Source of the DNA: CAZFHZ01 sp964519015
GTDB lineage: Bacteria > Blakebacterota > Blakebacteria > Blakebacterales > CAYUVJ01
Reading direction: 5' to 3'
DNA length: 15,710 nt
Assembly (NCBI GenBank): GCA_964519015.1
Contig: CAZFHZ010000076.1
Span: 1-15,710, forward strand
Below the pieces are notes generated by a model, which was not told the DNA's origin, searched no databases, and saw only the letters and a program-made list of their open reading frames with translations. The position numbers were made by a program, and so were the translations under genes. Below are positions 1 to 6,742 of this stretch, piece after piece (position 1 is the stretch's first letter; every line of letters begins with the position of its first letter).

Positions 1-563
1 TTCTGCCCGGCCTCGACCCCCTTGCGGATCGCATCGATAGCCTTGCCCAGTTCGGTCACGATCCGGGCGGCCTGTTCGGGATCAATGTCCTCCATCCGTC
101 GCCGGGTCTCCTGGAGCCGGATGATGGTGTCCATGAAGGGGACCAGTGGGGCGCTCTCCGCCAGCACCTTCTCCTCCCGGCCGAGCAGGGCCAGCTCGTA
201 GTCGAGCTTGTTGCGGAAGAGGAGCCAGTCGATCCGGCCGTCGATCCCCAGGGCGTCGAAATCGATACGGTCGAGCGCCCCCAGCCACTGGCGGTAGAAG
301 GAAGCGGCCGCTTCGCGGCGCCGGGGGGAGTTCGGCACGCTGTTGAAACGGAAGAGTCCGGAGCGGTCGGAGGTGAACCGGCTCACGATGTCCCGCAGCT
401 CGCTTGATTCCAGGCTCATCAGCTCGGAGATGTCGGGCAGGTAGGAGGGACCGGTACCGCCGGTCTGGGCCGAAACGGGGAAGCCGCTCACCGCGGCCAA
501 GCCGGCCGCCAGGATCACGGCGGTGAGCATGTTTCGGACGGACAGGGGGACGTTACCAGACAT
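1..563 (-). CDS. Exported DUF885-type protein, N-terminal part (runs off the left edge)
   Basis: The frame is open from an ATG at 563 to the window edge, giving 187 complete codons of a longer protein. An AAGGAG ribosome site lies 7 bases before the ATG. Residues 1 to about 33 look like a Sec signal peptide: a basic start, a hydrophobic stretch (MLTAVILAAGLAAVSG) and a likely cut after VSA. The mature part has a helical, charged pattern. The stretch around RIDWLLFRNKLDYELALL, after a Trp-Leu-Asp-rich segment, matches my memory of the N-terminal region of DUF885 proteins. That family is related to the thermolysin-like gluzincins, and its HEXXH-like site would lie beyond this window. The family call therefore rests on the N-terminal pattern only. 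It is transcribed divergently from the lipoprotein gene at 800. An exported peptidase-like role is inference. Confidence 0.6.
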   Translation of the reverse strand, partial: MSGNVPLSVRNMLTAVILAAGLAAVSGFPVSAQTGGTGPSYLPDISELMSLESSELRDIVSRFTSDRSGLFRFNSVPNSPRRREAAASFYRQWLGALDRIDFDALGIDGRIDWLLFRNKLDYELALLGREEKVLAESAPLVPFMDTIIRLQETRRRMEDIDPEQAARIVTELGKAIDAIRKGVEAGQ

Positions 564-611
564 CGTGGCACTCCTTGCTTCGGTCTAGAGGGGCAGTCGG
601 ATCTCCGCTCT

Positions 612-640
612 CTTATCCACCCCTGGAGCCGGCGTTTCAA
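612..640 (-). promoter_or_regulatory. Candidate sigma-70-type promoter for the DUF885-type gene
   Basis: On the minus strand, TTGAAA (rc of 635-640) is followed by a 17-base spacer and GATAAG (rc of 612-617). The -35 box matches the consensus at 5 of 6 positions and the -10 box at 4 of 6. Transcription would start near 605, giving a leader of about 40 bases that contains the AAGGAG ribosome site. This is a motif match only. Confidence 0.4.
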
Positions 641-799
641 GGCCGTCGCGGCGAGCTCCCCTCTCCGGGGCTGGGGAAGCAATAGGACTGGCTTCGCTGC
701 CCGGCGGAGTCTATCATCCCAACAGACCACAGGCTCCCGTCCACCTCCGGGCGGCTCGCATCAGGTCAGTGGTCGACTCTCATTCAACGGACTATAGCC

Positions 800-2740
800 A
801 TGCGGCGGAACGGGATCGCGGTCGCGGCCGCAGTCGTGTGTCTCCTAGCATTAGGCAGCAGCGGCTGCTCGAAGGAATCAACCGGGCCGGGGAACCACCC
901 GCCGGTTGCGCAGGCAGGATCGGATCAGTTGGTCATGCTGGCAGTGACCGTCGATCTGAGTGGCAGCAGTTCCACCGATTCGGACGGGGATGAACTGACC
1001 TATGCTTGGTCATTCACCAGCCGGCCGACCGGGAGTTCGGCCGCGTTCTCCTCGACCACGACGGTCGAGACTTCCTTCGTCACCGATGTGGCCGGGGATT
1101 ACGTCGTGCTGCTCACCGTTTCCGACGGTGACGAGGAGGATACCGACACGGTGACCATCACCGCCCAGCCGATGATGGAGCTGACGGAAGACATCACCAC
1201 GGCTACCACCCTGACCAACATCAACCCGACCGCGGGTCAACCCGACTACCTGGTCAACAGTGTGCTCAATGTGAGCGGATCGCTGACCATTGCACCCGGG
1301 GTGGTGATCGTATTCGGTGCCCACGCCGGTTTCGACATCGAGTCGGGTGGGTCGATGGGCGCAGTCGGGACGGTAACCGACTCCATCTACTTCCGCGGCC
1401 AGCAGCGCACGCCCGGCTACTGGTACGGCCTGACCTTCGATTCGAACAACCCGGGCAACATCCTCTCCTACGTGGAGGTCGCCGACGGCGGTTACGGCGA
1501 TTACGCCGACGTCTATGTCTACGCTGACGCCCAACTCACCATCACCCATTCCACCCTTCGCGGCAGCTCCACCCAGGGGCTATTCGTGGAGGATGCGACG
1601 CTGAATGACTGCGAATCGAACCGGTTCGTGGCCAACACCGGTTCGCCGGTCTCCATCTATGCCGAGCTGCTCGGCGTCCTCGACAGCACCAACGACTTCT
1701 CCAACACGGGGGGGACCGCCTGGATCGAGGTGCGGGGCGGGACGGTGGCAACCGAGCAGGTCTGGCCGAAACTGAACGCGGTCTGCCGGTTCACGGCGGG
1801 CACCGACCTGGATGCGGGGGTTGAGATCGAGCCCGGTGCGGTCCTCGAATTCGCCTCCTCTGTCAGCTTCGACGTCAATGCGACTGCGTACCTGCAGGCG
1901 ATCGGTACCGCCACCGACACGATCAAGTTCCGCGGAGTGGTCGACTCGCCCGGGTACTGGTACGGCATCTACATCATGTCGAATGACATCAACAACACGC
2001 TCACCTACACCGATATCCGAAACGGCGGGTACGGCTCGTACGCGGACGTCTACCTGAACGGCACGGCCCGGGTGGACATCTCGCACAGCCGCCTCCACCG
2101 CAGCTCCACCCAGGGTTTCTACGCCGAAACGGAGGGGATCTTCTCCTTCGTCCAGAACACCCTGGTGAACAACAGCGGAGCGCCGGTCAGCGTGGACGCC
2201 GAGCAGGTCCGGATGCTCAACCAGGACTCGGTCTTCTCGGGGGGCAACGGGACCGAAGGAATCATCGTGCGCGGCGGTACGGTCGTCACGGCCGGTACCT
2301 GGTACCGGCAAGACGTACCCTACCGTATCTCGGCGAGCGTGACGGCCGACGCCGGGGTGACCGTACAGGCCGGGGCGCAGCTGCGGTTCTCGGCCCAGAC
2401 TTTCTTCGACGTCGGCACGAACGGATTCCTGCTGGCCGTGGGCACCGTGACCGACTCCATCCGCTTCGTGGGTAACTCGGACACGCCCGGCTACTGGTAC
2501 GGCATCATCGTCAACTCGGACCACGTTTCCAACCAGCTGCAGTATGCGGTGGTGGCCGACGGGGGGTACGGCGACTACGCCGATGTCTACGTCTACGACA
2601 GCGGCCGGATCTCGATCACCAACTGCCATCTCCGGGACAGTTCGACTTATGGGATCTTCGGGGAGAGCGGCTGCGTGGTGACCGAGTCGAACAACACCTT
2701 CGCCCGCAACGCCAACGGGGACGTGCAAATCAATCCGTAA
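800..2740 (+). CDS. Surface lipoprotein with a PKD-like domain and three 179-residue beta-helix repeats
   Basis: This 646-residue protein starts with MRRNG, a hydrophobic core and LALGSSGC, a lipoprotein signal with Cys23 as the likely lipidated residue. The lipobox is imperfect, with Ser at -3. Residues about 34-122 form a PKD/K319L-like beta-sandwich (PPVAQAG start, DSDGDELTYAWSF core, TVSDGDEEDTDTVTIT end). From about residue 141 there are three homologous units rich in Gly, Asn, Asp, Thr and Val, typical of a right-handed parallel beta-helix. Each carries the signatures PGYWYG and GGYG(D/S)YADVY. PGYWYG falls at residues 205, 384 and 563. No catalytic motif was recognised, so a binding, adhesion or surface-scaffold role is inference. 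No Shine-Dalgarno sequence precedes the ATG, but the signal peptide fixes this start. The gene stands alone and ends at a strong terminator. Confidence 0.88.
   Translation: MRRNGIAVAAAVVCLLALGSSGCSKESTGPGNHPPVAQAGSDQLVMLAVTVDLSGSSSTDSDGDELTYAWSFTSRPTGSSAAFSSTTTVETSFVTDVAGDYVVLLTVSDGDEEDTDTVTITAQPMMELTEDITTATTLTNINPTAGQPDYLVNSVLNVSGSLTIAPGVVIVFGAHAGFDIESGGSMGAVGTVTDSIYFRGQQRTPGYWYGLTFDSNNPGNILSYVEVADGGYGDYADVYVYADAQLTITHSTLRGSSTQGLFVEDATLNDCESNRFVANTGSPVSIYAELLGVLDSTNDFSNTGGTAWIEVRGGTVATEQVWPKLNAVCRFTAGTDLDAGVEIEPGAVLEFASSVSFDVNATAYLQAIGTATDTIKFRGVVDSPGYWYGIYIMSNDINNTLTYTDIRNGGYGSYADVYLNGTARVDISHSRLHRSSTQGFYAETEGIFSFVQNTLVNNSGAPVSVDAEQVRMLNQDSVFSGGNGTEGIIVRGGTVVTAGTWYRQDVPYRISASVTADAGVTVQAGAQLRFSAQTFFDVGTNGFLLAVGTVTDSIRFVGNSDTPGYWYGIIVNSDHVSNQLQYAVVADGGYGDYADVYVYDSGRISITNCHLRDSSTYGIFGESGCVVTESNNTFARNANGDVQINP
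1220..2737 (+). repeat. Three tandem 537-base in-gene repeats (179 codons each)
   Basis: The units are about 1220-1756, 1757-2293 and 2294-2737, the last lacking the end of the unit. The PGYWYG codons start at 1412, 1949 and 2486, so both steps are exactly 537 bases. Units 1 and 3 also share near-identical DNA around ACGCCCGGCTACTGGTACGG and around the GGYGDYADVYVY codons. Unit 2 is more diverged. The unit borders are set by aligning the PGYWYG motifs and could shift by a few residues. Confidence 0.85.
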
Positions 2741-2773
2741 GGAAACCCTCCGGCTGTGACGGGAGTCCCATCC

Positions 2774-2804
2774 AAAGGGGCGGCGGCGGCCGCCCCTTTG
2801 TTTT
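2774..2804 (+). terminator. Intrinsic terminator after the lipoprotein gene
   Basis: A perfect 10-base-pair stem, AAAGGGGCGG (2774-2783) with CCGCCCCTTT (2790-2799), closes a 6-base loop and is followed by GTTTT. It starts 33 bases after the stop codon. The minus strand has no T-run after the stem, so it acts rightward. Confidence 0.85.
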
Positions 2805-2849
2805 CCCTCGCTGACGACTAAACGAGTGCCGGCGGTCGTCAGTCCTTGA

Positions 2850-3272
2850 TCTGTAGGGAACGACTTCACGAGATCGACATCCCGGGGCAGCCATCGATTC
2901 ACCGGTGGCCGCCAGTACGACCAGGAGCTGCAGTTCTGGGAGTTCTCTCTGAACCGGGTGGTGGTCCCGAAGGTGACCGTCTCCTGGAGCCTGATCATCC
3001 TGAGCTACTTCCCCGACCGGGAGGATGAGAACACCCGGATCAACGTCCTCCGGCTGCCGTACGCATACTCCCCCGACCTTTACCTCCGGCTCTTCGCCCA
3101 GAACAACACGGGAGAGGATCGCACCTATCTCTACGCGGTCATCGGCTGGCGCTTCGTGCCCCCCTTCAGCGCCCTCTACATCACCTGGTCACAAGATGGG
3201 TACCACTGGCCGGATTCCTCCTATAAGGAACAGCTCCTCTTCCTGAAACTGAGCTACCAGTTCGGCGGTTGA
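2850..3272 (+). pseudogene. Headless C-terminal remnant of a DUF5916-like outer-membrane barrel protein
   Basis: The frame opens at 2850, just after an in-frame TGA at 2847-2849, and runs to TGA at 3270-3272, about 140 codons. No ATG or well-placed ribosome site precedes the conserved part; the only likely start is a GTG at 2958 without a Shine-Dalgarno sequence, in mid-domain. The pattern GGRQYDQELQFWEFSLN, then alternating strands (LPYAYSPDLYLRLFAQNN, YLYAVIGWRF), then a final LLFLKLSYQF, resembles the last strands of the DUF5916 barrel found after an N-terminal carbohydrate-binding domain. The 5' part of such a gene (hundreds of codons) is missing, and the lipoprotein terminator lies just upstream. 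I read it as a decayed or deletion-derived remnant; the family call comes from pattern memory. It overlaps the convergent maturation protease gene by 19 bases. Confidence 0.55.
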
Positions 3273-3751
3273 GGCGCGGGGCCGGTCCACTCCTTCAGAA
3301 CTTCCACCGCCCGCCGGACGAACTCGGGCAGAGCCGCCTCGACCTCGGGGGAGAACGCCTCCCGGATCAGATAGGGGTCCGCCACCTCCATGGCGAGGAT
3401 GCGCAGTTCACCGGGGAGGGTGATCGCCAGGCGCTCGGCCATGGCCAACACCTCGGGTAGGCCGACGTAGTGGGGGGAAGGAGCGTCCGTACGGGCCAGG
3501 GCCTGGGGAGCGAGTTCGTAGATGTGACCGATCGGCTCCCGGCCCGTCTTGATGGAATCGAGCAGGAGGGCCTGCTCGTAGCCTTCCATGAGTTCGAGCA
3601 GAACCAGTCCCGCCTCGGAAGTACAGACCACGTGGACCCGATCCCCCATCAGGCGCTCGATTCGGCGGGCGGCCGCGGGAGCGATGCCGTCATCTCCGAG
3701 GATGTCGTTGCCCAGGGCGAGGAGGAGGGTAGGGTGCGGCCGGTCGGTCAC
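3254..3751 (-). CDS. [NiFe]-hydrogenase maturation protease (peptidase family M52)
   Basis: This 165-residue cytoplasmic endopeptidase would cut the C-terminal tail of the hydrogenase large subunit after the NiFe centre is loaded. The family fold starts with a beta strand and the loop LALGNDILGDDGIAP (residues 11-25). The three nickel-sensing positions of HybD (Glu16, Asp62, His93) correspond to Asp21, Asp65 (LLLDSIKTG) and His94 (SPHYVG). Asp in place of Glu at the first site is common in this family. It is the last gene of the operon. Its GTG start shares a 4-base GTGA overlap with the mvhA stop, which suggests translational coupling to its substrate. Its 3' end overlaps the convergent remnant at 2850-3272, and no terminator is visible in the space between. 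The family is very clear; naming it FrhD-, HyaD- or HoxW-like would be guesswork. Confidence 0.93.
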   Translation of the reverse strand: MTDRPHPTLLLALGNDILGDDGIAPAAARRIERLMGDRVHVVCTSEAGLVLLELMEGYEQALLLDSIKTGREPIGHIYELAPQALARTDAPSPHYVGLPEVLAMAERLAITLPGELRILAMEVADPYLIREAFSPEVEAALPEFVRRAVEVLKEWTGPAPQPPNW

Positions 3752-5271
3752 CTCCGGATCTCCCGCCGCACGCCGCCCGCCCGGTCGCGGATCCGGAGGA
3801 TGAGCGGCATGGAGCCGGGGAGAGAATGGGTGGCGCAGGCGTGACAGGGATCGTAGGCGCGGAAAGCCATCTCCACCTTGTTGAGCAGACCGGGATCGAC
3901 GTCGGGACCGTGGATGAGCCCCCGGGCCGCCTTTTCTACACTCATGGCCATGCGGGCCGAGTTGTGCTGGGTCGCCACGATCAGGTTGGCCCGGGTCAGG
4001 ATGCCCCGCTCGTCGGTCTCGTAGTGATGGAAGAGCGTCCCCCGGGGTGCCTCGACGACCGCGATTCCGCTACTCGGCGTCTCGGTGGGAAGAACGCGGA
4101 GGTCGCGGCCCGTGATTCCGGGGTCCTCGACCAGTTCCACGATCCGTTCGGCTGCCTGGACCATCTCCACTACCCGGGCGTAATGGTTGGCTAGGGTGAA
4201 GTGGACGGGGCGGCCTCCCAGCACCTGGAAGTACTCTTCGCAGGCCTCCTGGGCCCGGGGGGTCGCCATCCCTTCGGCGGCGTTCAGCCGGGCCAGCGGA
4301 GCGACCGAAAAGATGCCGCTCTCTTTGCCTTCCTGGAAGCCCTTCCAGCCCACCTGCTTCAGGAAGGGGAACTTCACGTAGGTCCAGGGCTCGACGTGCT
4401 CGGCGAAGTGGTCCAGGTAGTCCCGGGCCGGGAAGCGGGCGGTCTCCTTCCCCTCCGGGTCCACCACCCGGAGGTGCCCGTCGTAGAAGTTGACCCGGTT
4501 CGAGTCATCCACCAAACCCAGGTAGTACGTGCGATGGGTGAAGTTGTCGGAGGTTATGAGTTCGACGTAGGCGGGGTTCTTGAGCACGATGTCGCGGAAG
4601 ACCTGAAGAGTGAAGAGGGCAAACTCCAGGCTTTCGCCGGCCACCTCCTTGAAACGGGAAAGGTCATCCGGGGCGATACCCTTCGCCACTCCACCGGGCA
4701 GTCCGAAGACCGGGTGGACCGGCTTACCTCCGAGATACGCCATCAGCTCGCGGAGCCGGCGACGCATACCGATGACCCGCTTACCGACCTCCAGCCCGAC
4801 CTTGTCGATGACCCCGAGCACGTTCCGGAGCGCCGCCGGTGCATCGGGGCCCACGATGAAGTCGGGCCCGCCCAGGATGTAGACGTGCAGGGCGTGGTCC
4901 TCGAGCATGAAGATGTTGTAGATCAGCTCCCGGAGCTTCAGGGCCGTCTCCGGAGGTTTGACCCGATAGAGGTCGTCGAGCGCCTTGGTGGCGGCCATGT
5001 GGTGGGCGGTGGGGCAAACCCCGCAGATGCGGCTGGTGATCTGCGGCATGTCCTCCGCCGGCCGGCCCAGGCTGAAGATCTCGAAACCACGCAGTTCCGG
5101 GATCTGGAAGTAGGCCCGTTCCACCTCCCCCTGGGGATCGAGGAAGATGTCGATCTTGCCGTGCCCCTCCAGGCGGGTGATCGGGTCGATCGTGATTCGC
5201 CTCTTCTGCAGGTAGGCTTCGGCCGCCCGGCGGCGTCCCGGCTCGAACGCATCTTGGAGATTCGGTTCCAT
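3748..5271 (-). CDS. mvhA: [NiFe]-hydrogenase large subunit, group 3 MvhA type
   Basis: This 507-residue subunit would carry the NiFe(CN)2CO active site for H2 oxidation. The early RLEGHGK motif (residues 33-39) is present. The L1 motif RICGVCPTAH has Cys83 and Cys86, and the L2 motif DPCHACATH has Cys476 and Cys479, so all four nickel ligands are in place. After His482 a 25-residue tail beginning SLPGSMP remains, the substrate of the protease encoded next. No Tat signal or membrane segment is present on either subunit, so the enzyme is cytoplasmic. Together with mvhG, mvhD and hdrABC this fits group 3c, the heterodisulfide-reductase-linked hydrogenases. The ATG at 5271 has GGAGG 9 bases upstream and lies 24 bases after the mvhG stop. 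The long open frames on the opposite strand (e.g. 4201-6363) are GC-rich shadows. Confidence 0.95.
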   Translation of the reverse strand: MEPNLQDAFEPGRRRAAEAYLQKRRITIDPITRLEGHGKIDIFLDPQGEVERAYFQIPELRGFEIFSLGRPAEDMPQITSRICGVCPTAHHMAATKALDDLYRVKPPETALKLRELIYNIFMLEDHALHVYILGGPDFIVGPDAPAALRNVLGVIDKVGLEVGKRVIGMRRRLRELMAYLGGKPVHPVFGLPGGVAKGIAPDDLSRFKEVAGESLEFALFTLQVFRDIVLKNPAYVELITSDNFTHRTYYLGLVDDSNRVNFYDGHLRVVDPEGKETARFPARDYLDHFAEHVEPWTYVKFPFLKQVGWKGFQEGKESGIFSVAPLARLNAAEGMATPRAQEACEEYFQVLGGRPVHFTLANHYARVVEMVQAAERIVELVEDPGITGRDLRVLPTETPSSGIAVVEAPRGTLFHHYETDERGILTRANLIVATQHNSARMAMSVEKAARGLIHGPDVDPGLLNKVEMAFRAYDPCHACATHSLPGSMPLILRIRDRAGGVRREIRR

Positions 5272-5295
5272 TCCACATTCCCTCCCGGGATTGCC

Positions 5296-6264
5296 TCAGA
5301 GATCCACCCTGCGACCGAGCAGGGAACGGGCGAGCCCATAACGGTAGAACGTGCCTACGGGATCGGGGATGCCCTCCAGGGTGCGATCGATCCCCGGGTC
5401 GTCCTTCGGATCGAGATTGGAGCAGAGGGAGGAGAGGATCTTGGCTCCCTGGTCCCGCACCCGGGAGGTCGGCCCGAAGCAGCCGGTACAGGGCATGTTC
5501 CCCTGGATACAGCGCGCTTCGCAGCCGCCGCGGGTCGCAGGTCCCAGACAGACCACCCCTTGGGCGAGCAGGCAGGTGTCGGGATCGATGATCACCTGAT
5601 GGGGGCGGTGGAAGGCCGTGAAGGCCAGATCCTCGGGCTTGGAGTCCTTCCGCGGGCACTCGTCGCAGAGCGCCGTGTCGGGCGCCAGCACCGTCCCCCT
5701 GGGCGGCAGGTTCCCGGACAGCAGGGCCTGCAGGGCCTGCTGGAGCAATTTCGGCGTGGGTGGACACCCGGGCAGGTAGTAGTCCACCGGCACGACCTGG
5801 TCAAGCGCCCGGACCACGTGGTGGAACTCGGGCAGGGTCGCCACCCGGCCATCATCCGTATACGCGACCTGGGGGCGGACTCCTGCCGGATTGTCGACCG
5901 AGGGGCACCCCGAGTAGACGTACTGAAGGATCTGCTCCCTTGGGAACTGGTTAGCCAGCGCGGGGATGCCGCCCAGGTGGGCGCAGGAGCCGTATGCGAT
6001 CATGAGTCGGCTCTTGCGGCGCAGCAGCCGCGCCATCTCCTCCTGCTCCGAGGTTCGGATGGCACCGTTCAGAAGGGTGGCCGCAAGGGAGCCGTCCGCC
6101 CGGGCTTCGACGTCCCGCTTCTTGAAATCGAGCGCCACCGGCCAGAAGACGATATCCACGGCTGCCACGACCGCCAGGATGTCCTCGGCCAGATCCACCA
6201 CCGATTCTTCACACCCTCCGCAGGAAGCGCACCAGTAGAAAGCGACCTTGGGCTTATCCGGCAT
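5296..6264 (-). CDS. mvhG: [NiFe]-hydrogenase small subunit, MvhG/FrhG type
   Basis: This 322-residue iron-sulfur subunit would carry electrons from the NiFe site to MvhD. The proximal [4Fe-4S] ligands are visible as Cys15 and Cys18 (CGGCE), Cys94 (YGSCAHLGG) and Cys167 (LPGCPPTP). The C-terminal third adds further Cys clusters (CDEC, then CLLAQGVVC, GGCEARC and PCTGC), as in the ferredoxin-like part of F420-type and Mvh small subunits. It has no Tat leader, unlike the periplasmic group 1 small subunits, so it is cytoplasmic. The ATG at 6264 has GAGGAGG 6 bases upstream and overlaps the end of mvhD by 11 bases. The position directly before mvhA is the usual G-A order of Mvh operons. Confidence 0.93.
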   Translation of the reverse strand: MPDKPKVAFYWCASCGGCEESVVDLAEDILAVVAAVDIVFWPVALDFKKRDVEARADGSLAATLLNGAIRTSEQEEMARLLRRKSRLMIAYGSCAHLGGIPALANQFPREQILQYVYSGCPSVDNPAGVRPQVAYTDDGRVATLPEFHHVVRALDQVVPVDYYLPGCPPTPKLLQQALQALLSGNLPPRGTVLAPDTALCDECPRKDSKPEDLAFTAFHRPHQVIIDPDTCLLAQGVVCLGPATRGGCEARCIQGNMPCTGCFGPTSRVRDQGAKILSSLCSNLDPKDDPGIDRTLEGIPDPVGTFYRYGLARSLLGRRVDL

Positions 6265-6742
6265 GGGTCACCTCCTCGGGCACCGCTTCCCCGGCGTGCT
6301 CGGACAGTTCGCCATCCCACCTCGCCCGGCGGCCGGGCAGGTCGAGGGGGCCCAGGGCTCTGAGCCGCTCGACCATCTCGTCGATCACGGCTCCGACCCG
6401 GTGCCCCTCAGCCGCCGAAATCCACTCCAGCCGCAGGCGGTCCTCCTCAATCCCCAGGTCCCGGATCAGGCGCTTCAGGAGGTGGTATCGCCGCAGGCAC
6501 TTGTAGTTGCCTTCCAGGTAGTGGCAGTCCCCCGGATGGCAACCGCCGATGAGCACCCCGTCGGCCCCGCTGGCGAAGGCATCGAGCACGAACTGGGGAT
6601 CGATGCGGCCGGAGCACATGACCCGGATGACCCGGGCGTTGGGAGCGCACTTGATGCGCGAGACCCCCGCCAGATCGGCCGCGGTATAGGTGCACCAGGT
6701 GCAGAAGAAGGCCGCGATCCTGGGTTCGAATGGCTCAGGCAC
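6254..6742 (-). CDS. mvhD: MvhD/FlpD-type [2Fe-2S] electron-transfer subunit
   Basis: This 162-residue protein matches the MvhD (methyl-viologen-reducing hydrogenase delta subunit) family, which links the hydrogenase, or a formate dehydrogenase, to HdrA. Visible family features are FFCTWCTY (Cys14, Cys17), RVMCSGRID (Cys43) and GCHPGDCHY (Cys68, Cys73), followed by the usual helical C-terminal part. The Cys residues would bind the [2Fe-2S] cluster. The start is GTG at 6742, supported by GAGGAGG 9 bases upstream; it overlaps the hdrA stop by 8 bases. Presence of mvhD between hdrA and mvhG is the best gene-order evidence that the hydrogenase and the Hdr module form one complex. Confidence 0.94.
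   Translation of the reverse strand: MPEPFEPRIAAFFCTWCTYTAADLAGVSRIKCAPNARVIRVMCSGRIDPQFVLDAFASGADGVLIGGCHPGDCHYLEGNYKCLRRYHLLKRLIRDLGIEEDRLRLEWISAAEGHRVGAVIDEMVERLRALGPLDLPGRRARWDGELSEHAGEAVPEEVTHAG

Noticed and set aside
1580..2998. A 472-codon minus-strand frame across the lipoprotein repeats
   Set aside because: It is low-complexity and antisense to a convincing lipoprotein; it also crosses the terminator at 2774-2804.
4201..6363. A 720-codon open frame on the plus strand, antisense to mvhA and mvhG
   Set aside because: It mirrors the codon positions of strongly supported genes on the minus strand, has no recognisable domain and no ribosome site. Long antisense frames are expected in GC-rich coding DNA.
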